Assembly: GCF_007713735.2 (NCBI RefSeq)
Contig: NZ_VMNW02000009.1
Location: 1-64,000, forward strand
Source: Amycolatopsis acidicola
GTDB lineage: Bacteria; Actinomycetota; Actinomycetes; Mycobacteriales; Pseudonocardiaceae
Reading direction: 5' to 3'
Length of the DNA: 64,000 bases
Shown here: piece after piece, positions 51,586 to 59,754 of the stretch
How the letters are laid out: each line of letters begins with the position of its first letter
Position numbering within the stretch: position 1 is the stretch's first letter
Made by a program: the position numbers and the translations under genes
The notes under the pieces: generated by a model
What the model saw: only the letters and a program-made list of their open reading frames with translations
What the model was told of the DNA's origin: nothing
Database searches by the model: none

Positions 51586-52965
51586 GTGGCAGACAACGAA
51601 GAATCCCCTCGCCCTTCGGTCACGCGCCGGGTGTGCGCGGCACTCGCGCTGGTCGCCGCGCTCGCGGCGCTGGGCACGGCGATCGGCGCCCTCGCGCGCC
51701 ATCCCGTGCAGCTGGTGATCGCCGTGGTGCTCGTTCTGATCGCGGTGGGGGCCGCGTGGGCGGCGCTCGTCGGCCGCGGCGCTCGGCGCGTCTTCGCGGG
51801 CGTGCTCGCCCTGGTCGCGCTCGCCGGCATTCTCCTGCTGCCGGACCTGCGCGCCTTCCTGCTGATGATCGTCGTGATCGCGCTGTGCGCCGCCTCCGGC
51901 GCGCTGGCGCGGATCGCGTTCGCGCACGACCTCGCGCCCGACCGCGCGGGCGTGCGCGTGCCCCCGGCCCGGCGCGGAGTGCTGCTCATCAACACGCGCT
52001 CCGGCGGCGGGAAAGCGGCCCGGTTCCGGCTCGAGTCGCGGGCACGCTCGCGGGGCGTGGTGCCGATGGTCCTCACGCCGGGCGACGATTTGCGCGCGCT
52101 CGCCGAGCAGGCCGTCGCGGCGGGCGCCGACGTACTGGGCATGGCGGGCGGGGACGGTTCCCAGGCGCTCGTGGCGGATGTGGCCCGGCGGCACGGAATC
52201 CCGTTCGTCTGTGTCCCGGCGGGCACCCGCAACCACTTCGCGCTCGACCTCGGGCTCGACCGCGACTACGTGCCCGCCGCGCTCGACGCGTTCGGCACCG
52301 CGTACGAGCGGCGCGTCGATCTGGCCACTGTGGACGATCGCGTGTTCGTCAACAACGCCTCGCTCGGGGTGTACGCCACGGTCGTGCAGTCCCCCGGCTA
52401 CCGGGACGCGAAGGTCGCCACGATCGCGCAGCGGCTGCCCGAGCTGCTCGGGCCCGAGGCCGTCCGGCCCGACCTCCGGTTCAGCAGGCCCGGCCGCGGG
52501 GAACAGCCCGGCGCCGACGTCGTGCTGGTGTCCAACGGCGTCTACCGGCTCGATCACATCAACGGGTTCGGCACGAGGGAACGCCTGGACGCCGGGCGGC
52601 TCGGGATCGTCACGGTCACCGTCGACCGCGCCCGCGACGTGCCCGCGCTGGTTTCGGCGGAACTGGCGGGACGGCTGCACGAATTCCACGGCTACCGCGC
52701 CTGGACCGGGACCGAGTTCGTCGTGGACTCCGGGCAGGCGCTGGTCGAGATCGGCGTGGACGGCGAAGCGCTGCGGCTGCCGCCCCCGCTGCGGTTCCGG
52801 ATCCTGTCCGGCGCGCTCCGCGTCCGGGTGCCGCTCGACGCGCCGGGCGCCGCCCCGGCCGCGCTGGTCCCGCACGGGGTGTTCGGGGCCGTGTCGGCGC
52901 TCTTCCTGGTCCTGACCGGGCGTCCCGCGCACCGGCCGAACCAGGAAGAGCACCAGGCCGGCTGA
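51586..52965 (+). CDS. diacylglycerol kinase-like lipid kinase
   Basis: 459 residues. Four N-terminal membrane helices (about 15-115) precede a soluble kinase catalytic domain with LINTRSGGGKAARF, the nucleotide loop MAGGDGSQALVADVA (about 185) and VPAGTRNHFALDLGLDRDY (about 210). It should phosphorylate a membrane lipid with ATP. GTG at 51586 begins the coding-like sequence; an upstream GTG at 51520 would add 22 residues. The membrane module fused to a DAGK domain is common in actinobacteria. Confidence 0.87.
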   Translation: MADNEESPRPSVTRRVCAALALVAALAALGTAIGALARHPVQLVIAVVLVLIAVGAAWAALVGRGARRVFAGVLALVALAGILLLPDLRAFLLMIVVIALCAASGALARIAFAHDLAPDRAGVRVPPARRGVLLINTRSGGGKAARFRLESRARSRGVVPMVLTPGDDLRALAEQAVAAGADVLGMAGGDGSQALVADVARRHGIPFVCVPAGTRNHFALDLGLDRDYVPAALDAFGTAYERRVDLATVDDRVFVNNASLGVYATVVQSPGYRDAKVATIAQRLPELLGPEAVRPDLRFSRPGRGEQPGADVVLVSNGVYRLDHINGFGTRERLDAGRLGIVTVTVDRARDVPALVSAELAGRLHEFHGYRAWTGTEFVVDSGQALVEIGVDGEALRLPPPLRFRILSGALRVRVPLDAPGAAPAALVPHGVFGAVSALFLVLTGRPAHRPNQEEHQAG

Positions 52966-52968
52966 CTT

Positions 52969-53478
52969 TCAGAGGTGCTGCGCGTCCGCCTCGGTGTCGG
53001 CGAACGCCTCGCGCAGCTGCTCCTCCTGCTCGTTCGACAGGTTCGTGGTGATCAGCGACGCCCCGGTCTCCTTGAACGGCCGCAGCACCTTGTCCGCCAC
53101 CACGTCGCTGGTCACGACGAACAGCGCCGAAGTGCCGGGCACGACCTGCCGCCGCACCTCGCTGATGAAGTCCTCGTCGATCCCCACGTGCGCCATCGAC
53201 CCGGTCAGCGCGCCCACCGCGGCGCCCACCGCCATGCCGAGCAGCGGCACGAAAAAGATCAGCCCGAACAGGAACCCCCAGAAGCTGCCGCCCAGCGCGC
53301 CGCTCGCGGTCAGCTTGCCCAGGTCCTTCGTCTTCGGCTTCTTCCGGTCCATCGGCCAGGTTACGTATGCGGCGTCGTTGACCCGGATCACCTGTTCCTT
53401 CTGCAGCCGGGAAAGCAGATGAAGCGCGTTCTCCGCCCCTCCGGCCGTGTCGAACTTCCACACCGTCAACGTGCCCAT
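52969..53478 (-). CDS. DUF1269 family membrane protein
   Basis: 169 residues. The hydrophobic glycine-rich centre (GALGGSFWGFLFGLIFFVPL, LGMAVGAAVGALTGSMAHVG) is flanked by soluble alpha/beta parts, as in DUF1269 proteins often found in stress regulons. DEDFISEVRRQVVPGTSALF follows the membrane part. ATG at 53478 has AGGAGG 6 nt upstream. It diverges from two DUF7144 genes with palindrome site 5 between them, 68 nt from its start. Confidence 0.9.
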   Translation of the reverse strand: MGTLTVWKFDTAGGAENALHLLSRLQKEQVIRVNDAAYVTWPMDRKKPKTKDLGKLTASGALGGSFWGFLFGLIFFVPLLGMAVGAAVGALTGSMAHVGIDEDFISEVRRQVVPGTSALFVVTSDVVADKVLRPFKETGASLITTNLSNEQEEQLREAFADTEADAQHL

Positions 53479-53546
53479 CTGCTGCCTCCTTGTCGGGGGG
53501 GTTTCGGTGCGGCACGGACGATGGCCGCCGCCTCCGCGCGGCGCCA

Positions 53547-53563
53547 TCACCCGGACCGGATGA
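53547..53563. promoter_or_regulatory. CACCCG-type palindrome (site 5)
   Basis: TCACCCGGACCGGATGA has one dyad mismatch. It lies 59 nt before the DUF7144 start at 53623 and 68 nt before the divergent DUF1269 start, so it could serve both. Confidence 0.6.
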
Positions 53564-53622
53564 GGACAGCCCGGCGCCCGCGGGCGGAAATTCGCACCGG
53601 AACGCCGATCCGGGAGGACACG

Positions 53623-54036
53623 ATGACCGGCACGACCGAGCCACGGCGAGCCACCGGCTGGACCGGCTGGGTCGCGTTCTGCGGGCTCATGCTGGTGCTG
53701 CTCGGGTTGTTCCACGCGGTGGAAGGACTCGTGGCCGTTTTCGACGAGGGGTACTACCGGGTCGGTTCGTCGGGGCTTTCGGTGCACATGAGCTACACCG
53801 CGTGGGGCTGGCTGCACCTGGGGCTCGGCGTGGTGGCGGTGGTCGTCGGCATCGGCGTGCTCCGGGGCGGCACCGTCGCCCAGGCCGCCGGCGCCGTCTT
53901 CGCCGCGGCGAGCGCGGTGGTGCACCTGCTGTTCATCGCCGCGTACCCGGCGTGGTCCCTCGTGGTGATCACCATCGACGTGCTCGTCATCTACGCGCTC
54001 ATCGTGCACGGCAAGGAAATCACGATCGAAGACTAG
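53623..54036 (+). CDS. DUF7144 family membrane protein (2)
   Basis: 137 residues and four helices: GWVAFCGLMLVLLGLFHAVE, loop with YYRVGSSGLSVHMSYT, GWLHLGLGVVAVVVGIGVLR, then the last two. Its helix 3 lacks the WARV segment seen in the other two copies (GTVAQAAGAVFAA instead), so it is the most diverged. ATG at 53623 has GGGAGGA 6 nt upstream. It leads a two-gene operon with the third copy. Confidence 0.85.
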   Translation: MTGTTEPRRATGWTGWVAFCGLMLVLLGLFHAVEGLVAVFDEGYYRVGSSGLSVHMSYTAWGWLHLGLGVVAVVVGIGVLRGGTVAQAAGAVFAAASAVVHLLFIAAYPAWSLVVITIDVLVIYALIVHGKEITIED

Positions 54037-54071
54037 AGCGGCCTCGTAGCCGGAAGACAGGAGAAGGACCT

Positions 54072-54530
54072 ATGAGCCAACAAGCGCACCCGGGTACCGC
54101 CGGCGGGCCCGGGCCCATTTCCGGACAGCCGGAGGCCAGGACCCGCACGCTGTGGGTGGGCTGGATCTGGTTCGGCGGCGCGATGATGATCCTGCTCGGG
54201 ATCTTCGGCGTCATCCAGGGCCTCGTCGCGCTGTTCAACGACAAGTACTACGTGGTGGGCCCGGAGGGCCTGCTGGTGTTCGACCTCACCGGCTGGGGCT
54301 GGGTGCACCTCATCCTCGGCGCGCTCGCCATCGTCGCCGGGTTCGCGTTGTTCAGCGGCGCGACCTGGGCCAGGGTCACCGCGGTCGTACTCGCCACCAT
54401 CAACGCCGTGGCACAGCTGGCTTTCCTGTCCGCGTACCCGGTGTGGGGCACGATCTGCATCGCGCTCGACGTGCTGGTGATCTGGGCCGTGATCGTGCAC
54501 GGCAAGGAAGTCCAGTCCGACCGGTGGTGA
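54072..54530 (+). CDS. DUF7144 family membrane protein (3)
   Basis: 152 residues. GWIWFGGAMMILLGIFGVIQ, YYVVGPEGLLVFDLTGWGWV, ILGALAIVAGFALFSGATWA and the last helix LDVLVIWAVIVHGKE match the copy at 38029 closely (same YYVxGPxGLLVFDLT loop). ATG at 54072 has GGAG within AGGAGAAGGACC upstream. It lies 35 nt after the second copy. A perfect terminator hairpin follows it. Confidence 0.87.
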   Translation: MSQQAHPGTAGGPGPISGQPEARTRTLWVGWIWFGGAMMILLGIFGVIQGLVALFNDKYYVVGPEGLLVFDLTGWGWVHLILGALAIVAGFALFSGATWARVTAVVLATINAVAQLAFLSAYPVWGTICIALDVLVIWAVIVHGKEVQSDRW

Positions 54531-54545
54531 TCCCCGGTCACCACC

Positions 54546-54579
54546 GGCTCCCGCACGGCCACGCCGCCGTGCGGGAGCC
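54546..54579. terminator. bidirectional terminator hairpin
   Basis: GGCTCCCGCACGGC, loop cacgcc, then the exact complement: a 14-bp stem between the convergent ends at 54530 and 54584. Confidence 0.8.
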
Positions 54580-54583
54580 CTCG

Positions 54584-55099
54584 TCAGTGCAGGTGCAGCA
54601 GCACGAGGTTCTTCAGCAGGATCAGCATCAGCCCCAGCAGCGCCGCGGTGGACGTGGCCAGCACCAGCCACCATCCCCGCAGCCGCGCGACCCGGCCGGC
54701 GGACCAGACGTGGAAAACCAGCAGCAGCACCGAAACCGCGAGGCCGGTGTTCGCGGCGGCCGACCGGGACGCGCCGGCGAGGCCCGCCAGCAGCAGCACC
54801 GCCACCGGCCCGTAGGACGCCGTCACCATCGGCCAGGTCGCGGCCAGTTCGGCCCCGATCTGCCGGCGGCCGGGCAGCCGCCCGCCTTCGACGTGCTCGC
54901 CGAGCAGTTCCGCGTATTCCTCGGCCACCCAGTAGACGACGAGCGTGACCACCACCGCCAGCGCCAGCCCCACCGTGGGCAGGGCACCGCCCGCCGCGGT
55001 GAGGATCGCGGCCGTGACGATCGAGCCGTAGATCCCGGCGGCACGCCGGCGGCCCGGCGAAGTCCCGGCCGCGGTGGTGTCCGGTGAAGTCCCGGTCAT
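54584..55099 (-). CDS. four- to five-span membrane protein
   Basis: 171 residues. Helices: GIYGSIVTAAILTAAGGALP, VGLALAVVVTLVVYWVAEEY, VTASYGPVAVLLLAGLAGAS, NTGLAVSVLLLVFHVW and LVLATSTAALLGLMLILL. The EEYAELLGEHVEGG segment after helix 2 is a mark of an actinobacterial family of unknown function. ATG at 55099. It diverges from the SulP transporter with only 35 nt between starts, so the two promoters must overlap. Confidence 0.78.
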   Translation of the reverse strand: MTGTSPDTTAAGTSPGRRRAAGIYGSIVTAAILTAAGGALPTVGLALAVVVTLVVYWVAEEYAELLGEHVEGGRLPGRRQIGAELAATWPMVTASYGPVAVLLLAGLAGASRSAAANTGLAVSVLLLVFHVWSAGRVARLRGWWLVLATSTAALLGLMLILLKNLVLLHLH

Positions 55100-55134
55100 C
55101 GCCGTCCTCCCGTGAGTCCGTTGTGGAGGGTCGA

Positions 55135-56796
55135 GTGCCGGCCTTGCTGCCGGGCGTGGAGCTCGTCCGCTCGTACCGGCGGCGGTGGCTGGCCAAGGAC
55201 GTCGTCGCCGGGGTGGTGCTGACGACCCTGCTGGTCCCGCAGGGCATGGCCTACGCCGAGCTGGCCGGGCTGCCGCCGATCACCGGGCTGTACACGTCGA
55301 TCCTGTGCCTGCTCGGTTACGCGGTCTTCGGTCCTTCGCGGATCCTCGTGCTGGGGCCGGATTCCTCGCTCGGGCCGATGATCGCGGCCACGATCCTCCC
55401 ACTCGTCGCGGCCGGCGGCGACCCGGCGCGCGCCATCGCGCTGGCGTCGATGCTCGCGTTGCTCGTCGGGGCGATCATGATCGGCGCGGCCGTCGCGAAG
55501 CTCGGGTTCATCGCCGACCTGATCTCGCGGCCCACCATGACCGGCTACCTCAACGGGCTCGCGCTGACGATCCTCGCCGGGCAGCTGCCCAAGCTCCTCG
55601 GCTTCCACGCCGACGACTTCCCCGCCACCGTCCGCGCGATCGTGGACGGCGAGGTCGTGCCGGCCTCGGCGGCGGTCGGGATCGCCGGCATCGCCGTGAT
55701 CCTGGTGCTGAACCGGTGGCTGCCGAAGATCCCGTCGGTGCTGGTGATGGTGGTGCTGGCGATCGGGTCGACGTGGGTGTTCGGCCTGGCCGGGCACGGC
55801 GTGAGCCTCGTCGGCGAGCTCCCGCGGGGGTTCCCGCCGCTCACCCTGCCGCACGTGTCGTTCGGTGATCTCGGGACGCTGTTCGCGGGTGCGGTCGGGA
55901 TCGCGCTGGTTTCGCTGGCCGACACGATCTCGACGGCGTCGGCGTTCGCGGCGCGCGCGGGGCAGGAGGTGCACGGGAACAAGGAGATGACCGGCATCGG
56001 CGTGGCGAACGTCGCGAGCGGGCTCTTCCAGGGTTTTCCGGTCAGTACCAGCGGTTCCCGTACCGCGGTCGCCGAGCAGTCCGGGGCGCGCACGCAGCTG
56101 ACCGGGGTCGTCGGCGCGGCACTCATCGTGCTCATGATCGTGCTGGTGCCCGGGCTGTTCCGGAACCTGCCGCAGCCGGCGCTGGCGGCGATCGTGATCA
56201 CCGCGGCGCTTTCGCTGACCGACGTGCCGGGCACCGTCCGGCTGTGGCGGCAGCGCAGGAGCGAGTTCCTGCTCTCCATCGCCGCGCTGCTCGGGGTGGC
56301 GCTGCTGGGCGTGCTGCCCGGGATCGCCATCGCGGTCGGGTTGTCGATCCTCAACGTCTTCCGGCACGCCTGGCGCCCGTATTCCGCCGTGCTCGGCAAG
56401 GTCGACGGGCTCGACGGGTACCACGACGTCAGCTCCTACCCCGAAGCACGCCGGCTGCCCGGGCTCGTGCTCTACCGCTACGACGCGCCCCTGTTCTTCG
56501 CCAACGCCAAGACCTTCCGCGACGAGATCCGCCACCTGGCCCGCGAGCGTCCACAATGGATCGTCGTCGCCGCGGAGCCGATGACCGATGTGGACACCAC
56601 CGCCGCGGGCATCCTCGCCGAGCTCGGCACCGACTTGGCCGAGCACGACACGAAGCTCGTCTTCGCGGAGCTGAAGGACCCTGTCCGCCGGAAAATCGCC
56701 AAGTACGGCCTGGAAACGGTCTTCGGCCCCGACAGCATCTTCCCGACGATCGACGACGCCGTCGACGCCTACCGCGCCCACACCGGCGCCCGGTGA
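55135..56796 (+). CDS. SulP family anion transporter with STAS domain
   Basis: 553 residues. About 12-14 helices begin with DVVAGVVLTTLLVPQGMAYA and GLPPITGLYTSILCLLGYAV; a SulP signature is at FGPSRILVLGPDSSLGPMIA. The C-terminal STAS domain (about 440-545) contains APLFFANAKTFRDEI and VDTTAAGILAELG. It probably exchanges sulfate, bicarbonate or another anion. GTG at 55135 was chosen for its GGAGG site; upstream in-frame GTGs at 55084 and 55123 are weaker. Confidence 0.92.
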   Translation: MPALLPGVELVRSYRRRWLAKDVVAGVVLTTLLVPQGMAYAELAGLPPITGLYTSILCLLGYAVFGPSRILVLGPDSSLGPMIAATILPLVAAGGDPARAIALASMLALLVGAIMIGAAVAKLGFIADLISRPTMTGYLNGLALTILAGQLPKLLGFHADDFPATVRAIVDGEVVPASAAVGIAGIAVILVLNRWLPKIPSVLVMVVLAIGSTWVFGLAGHGVSLVGELPRGFPPLTLPHVSFGDLGTLFAGAVGIALVSLADTISTASAFAARAGQEVHGNKEMTGIGVANVASGLFQGFPVSTSGSRTAVAEQSGARTQLTGVVGAALIVLMIVLVPGLFRNLPQPALAAIVITAALSLTDVPGTVRLWRQRRSEFLLSIAALLGVALLGVLPGIAIAVGLSILNVFRHAWRPYSAVLGKVDGLDGYHDVSSYPEARRLPGLVLYRYDAPLFFANAKTFRDEIRHLARERPQWIVVAAEPMTDVDTTAAGILAELGTDLAEHDTKLVFAELKDPVRRKIAKYGLETVFGPDSIFPTIDDAVDAYRAHTGAR

Positions 56797-56799
56797 CCC

Positions 56800-57150
56800 T
56801 CAGCTGTCCGCCGCACCGGCGATGCCCAGCGCGCGCAGCACGTTCCCGGCCGCCGCGGTGATCCGCGCGCTGCCGACCACCGGCGCGAGCGCCACGAAAA
56901 CCGACTGCACGCGCTCCGCCGTCACGCCCGAATCCGCGGCCAGCCCGAGACTCACCAGATACGACGCGGGCGGCGCGTCCATCGCGATCAGCGCGGCAAG
57001 GCGCACGAGGAAATACGTGTCGGCGGGCATCCCCGACCGGGCGAGTGAGTCGAGGTTCATCGCCACGAGCTGCTCCAGCACGGGCGCCTCGCCCCGCGCG
57101 ATCCCGGTCAACGGCGACTCCGCCGGGTTCGGGTCCACTTCCGCGGTCAT
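56800..57150 (-). CDS. carboxymuconolactone decarboxylase-like small protein
   Basis: 116 residues, all helical. DTYFLVRLAALIAMDAPPAS resembles the AhpD/CMD core, but the CxxC pair of peroxidase members is absent, so a redox role is unlikely. ATG at 57150 has AAGGAGG upstream. It is convergent with the SulP gene (3-nt gap). Palindrome site 6 lies 69 nt upstream. Confidence 0.7.
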   Translation of the reverse strand: MTAEVDPNPAESPLTGIARGEAPVLEQLVAMNLDSLARSGMPADTYFLVRLAALIAMDAPPASYLVSLGLAADSGVTAERVQSVFVALAPVVGSARITAAAGNVLRALGIAGAADS

Positions 57151-57219
57151 GGCGGCCTCCTTCGGCACGGTGGAACGGACAGGCGCTGCCACGCTCGGGG
57201 ACACCGGCCGGTCCCGGCA

Positions 57220-57236
57220 TCGCCCGCTTCGGGTGA
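57220..57236. promoter_or_regulatory. CACCCG-type palindrome (site 6)
   Basis: On the minus strand TCACCCGAAGCGGGCGA, one dyad mismatch, 69 nt upstream of the start at 57150. Confidence 0.5.
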
Positions 57237-57414
57237 CCACTCCACCGCCCGGCCGACGCGGAGCTCCTGCCGGATCCGGTGCGGCACAAGGGCCGGCGCG
57301 AACGCCGGACCCGCCCGAAATGTCAGCCGAGCGAATATTTGGCCGGTGTAACAGTTGTGCCCCGCACCCGACTTAGTCACGACCAGGCCTTCCGGCGATC
57401 AGTGAGGGGCGACC

Positions 57415-58143
57415 ATGACAGATTCCTTCCTCGGCAAGGCTTTGCGCGGCCCGCGGGCACTGGCCCGCCGGACGCTCGACTCCGCGGCGGAGTGGGAGGT
57501 GCTGCACGATCTGCGGCTGCGCCTGCGTTCCCGGCAGGATCGCTACACCGACGTCTATGACTCGCAGGCCTGGGAGAGCGCCGAATCGGGCTCGGGGACG
57601 GGCTCCGAACTGCGCGCGACCGACAACGTGCGCGAGCGCCTTCCCGGTCTGCTGCGACGGCTGGGCGCAAGGTCGCTGCTCGACGCGCCGTGCGGTGACT
57701 GGAACTGGATGCGGCACGTGGACCTGCCCGTCGAAGAGTACTTCGGCGTCGACATCGTGCCGTCCGTGATCGAGGAGAACCGCCGGCGTTTCGGTGGCGC
57801 CGGGCGCGCCTTCTCCGTCGCGGACCTGTCTCGCGACCCGCTGCCCGCCGCGGATGTGGTGCTGTGCCGGGACTGCCTGGTGCACGTCTCCTACCAGGAC
57901 GCCGCGGCGATCCTCGAAAACTTCCGCGCGACCGGCGCGGAATGGCTGCTCCTCAACACTTACCCGGAAATCCGGCGCAACCGCAACCAGTTCACCGGTG
58001 CGCGCTGGCGGCGGCTCAATTTCTCGTTGCCCCCGTTCGGTTTCCCGGAACCACTGGAGACGATCAGCGACGGCGGTGACGTCGACCCGAGCCAGCTGGG
58101 TGTGTGGAAACTCCAGCAGCTGCCCAGGATCGGCGCTTTCTGA
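57415..58143 (+). CDS. class I SAM-dependent methyltransferase
   Basis: 242 residues. Motif I is SLLDAPCGDWNWM (about 85), followed by YFGVDIVPSVIEENRRRF and the post-motif segment DVVLCRDCLVHVSYQDAAAI. AEWLLLNTYPEIRRNRN is the later strand. The long N-terminal helical part (1-80) is outside the Rossmann core. The substrate is unknown; similar proteins modify small molecules or glycans. ATG at 57415. It is the only gene in this part of the island without an obvious stress link. Confidence 0.85.
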   Translation: MTDSFLGKALRGPRALARRTLDSAAEWEVLHDLRLRLRSRQDRYTDVYDSQAWESAESGSGTGSELRATDNVRERLPGLLRRLGARSLLDAPCGDWNWMRHVDLPVEEYFGVDIVPSVIEENRRRFGGAGRAFSVADLSRDPLPAADVVLCRDCLVHVSYQDAAAILENFRATGAEWLLLNTYPEIRRNRNQFTGARWRRLNFSLPPFGFPEPLETISDGGDVDPSQLGVWKLQQLPRIGAF

Positions 58144-58165
58144 GGATCGGCCGAAAACCCTTTCC

Positions 58166-59230
58166 TCACAACGATCTTCCGCCGACGAACGCGGACAGCC
58201 AGCGGGCCCGCGGGTCGGCGTCGACCAGCAAAGCCTTCACCAGCAAGGTCAGCGGCACGGACAGCACCGCACCCACCGGCCCCAGCAGCCACGTCCAGAA
58301 CACCAGCGCGACCAGCTGCACCGAAACCGGCACCCCGACCGCGGTGCCCACGAACTTCGGCTGGACCAGTGAGGTCAGCACGAAGTTCACCACCACGAAC
58401 ACCACGACGACGATGATCAGCACGCCCCACCCGCCGGTCAGCAGGCCGAGGATCGCGGGCGGGGCGATGCTGAGCCAGAACCCGAGGTACGGGATGTAGT
58501 TGCAGATGAACACCAGCAGCCCCCACAGCGGCGCCAGCGGAACCCCGAGCAGCGCGAGCACGACCGCGTCCACGGCGCCGGTGAGCATCCCGATCACGCT
58601 GGTCACCGCGAGAAAACGCCGGGTGCCGACCGCGAACCCGCCGAGCGCGGCGGCCAGCCCCGGGCGCGCTTCCCGGAGCGCGCGCAGCCGCGGCGCGGCG
58701 CCCGCCGCCTCGATGGCCTGGAAGAGCAGGAGCGACAACAGGAAAACCAGAGTGCCGAGCACGGAAGTGACGCTGCGCAGGAGGCTGAGGACGTAGCCCG
58801 CCGCGCGTCCGGTGTCCAGCGTCGAAACCAGGGTGCGCAGTTCCTCGGGCCCGATCCCCAGATCCCGCAGCGTCGACAGGGTGGCCGCGATCTTGGCGTT
58901 GGCCTGCTCGGTGTAATTCGGCAGCACCGTGGCCAGCCGCGCGATCGACCACAGCACGACCCCGGCCAGCACGGCCAGCACCGCGTAGATCGCCAGGAGC
59001 AGCAGCACCACGGCGAGCCAGCGCGGCACCCCGCGCGCGATCAGCCGCCCGTGCACCGGGTACATCGTGATCACCAGGACGAGCGCGAGGAACACCGGCG
59101 CGACCAGCCAGGCGACCGCCGAAATCCCCGCCGCCACGATGACCAGCCCGGCGAGGAATCCCACCACCACGACCGCGCGCGGTAGTCCGGCGGGCTTGCC
59201 TTCGGGCGACTCTTCGTTCGTGGCGGCCAC
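58166..59230 (-). CDS. AI-2E family transporter (2)
   Basis: 354 residues, a paralogue of the protein at 36797 with the same order: APVFLALVLVITMYPVHGRL, soluble central region, VFICNYIPYLGFWLSIAPPA, QPKFVGTAVGVPVSVQLV. GTG at 59230 has TATGTT ending 6 nt upstream and no ribosome-binding site, so a leaderless mRNA is likely. It diverges from the second SHOCT gene. Confidence 0.9.
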   Translation of the reverse strand: MAATNEESPEGKPAGLPRAVVVVGFLAGLVIVAAGISAVAWLVAPVFLALVLVITMYPVHGRLIARGVPRWLAVVLLLLAIYAVLAVLAGVVLWSIARLATVLPNYTEQANAKIAATLSTLRDLGIGPEELRTLVSTLDTGRAAGYVLSLLRSVTSVLGTLVFLLSLLLFQAIEAAGAAPRLRALREARPGLAAALGGFAVGTRRFLAVTSVIGMLTGAVDAVVLALLGVPLAPLWGLLVFICNYIPYLGFWLSIAPPAILGLLTGGWGVLIIVVVVFVVVNFVLTSLVQPKFVGTAVGVPVSVQLVALVFWTWLLGPVGAVLSVPLTLLVKALLVDADPRARWLSAFVGGRSL

Positions 59231-59369
59231 CGACGCAACATAACGCCCGGCCCCGGCCGCGCAGGACAGACACGCTGATCGTCCTCCCGGGTGCACCGGG
59301 AAATCGCGAAATGCGCGGCGCCGGTTCTTGCCGCACACTGATCTTTTCCACGACCGAAAGGGCGGAGTC

Positions 59370-59753
59370 ATGGATTTCCTGCACAATATCGGCAGTTTCT
59401 TCTGGTCCCTCTTCTGGCTTTTCGCGTTGGTCGCTTACCTGATCGCGTTGTTCGCCATCGTGGGCGACCTGTTCCGGGACCGGGAACTCGCCGGGGGCTG
59501 GAAGGCGCTGTGGCTGATCTTCCTGTTCTTCGTGCCGTTCCTGACCGCGCTGGCCTATCTGCTCTTCCGCGGCCAGGGAATGGCGGAGCGCTCGAAGGCG
59601 GCCGCGCAGCGCCAGCAGGAGGCCGTCGATTCCTACATCCGCGACGTCGCCGCGAGCCCGGCGGACGAGATCAGCAAGGCGAAACAACTGCTCGACGACG
59701 GCGCCATCACGGCCGGAGAATACGACCGGATCAAGGCCCGCGTCCTGGCGTGA
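59370..59753 (+). CDS. SHOCT-domain membrane protein (2)
   Basis: 127 residues. Two helices (SFFWSLFWLFALVAYLIALF, LWLIFLFFVPFLTALAYLLF) and a C-terminal SHOCT module (ADEISKAKQLLDDGAITAGE). Layout and sequence follow the copy at 41715, including the GDLFR link. ATG at 59370. The 139-bp divergent gap contains TCCCGG and CCGGGA arms near 59286-59301 that may be a loose version of the palindrome. Confidence 0.88.
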   Translation: MDFLHNIGSFFWSLFWLFALVAYLIALFAIVGDLFRDRELAGGWKALWLIFLFFVPFLTALAYLLFRGQGMAERSKAAAQRQQEAVDSYIRDVAASPADEISKAKQLLDDGAITAGEYDRIKARVLA

Positions 59754-59754
59754 A

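Noticed and set aside
56800..57150. Alkylhydroperoxidase AhpD
   Set aside because: The CxxC catalytic pair is missing, so only distant CMD-like fold similarity is kept.
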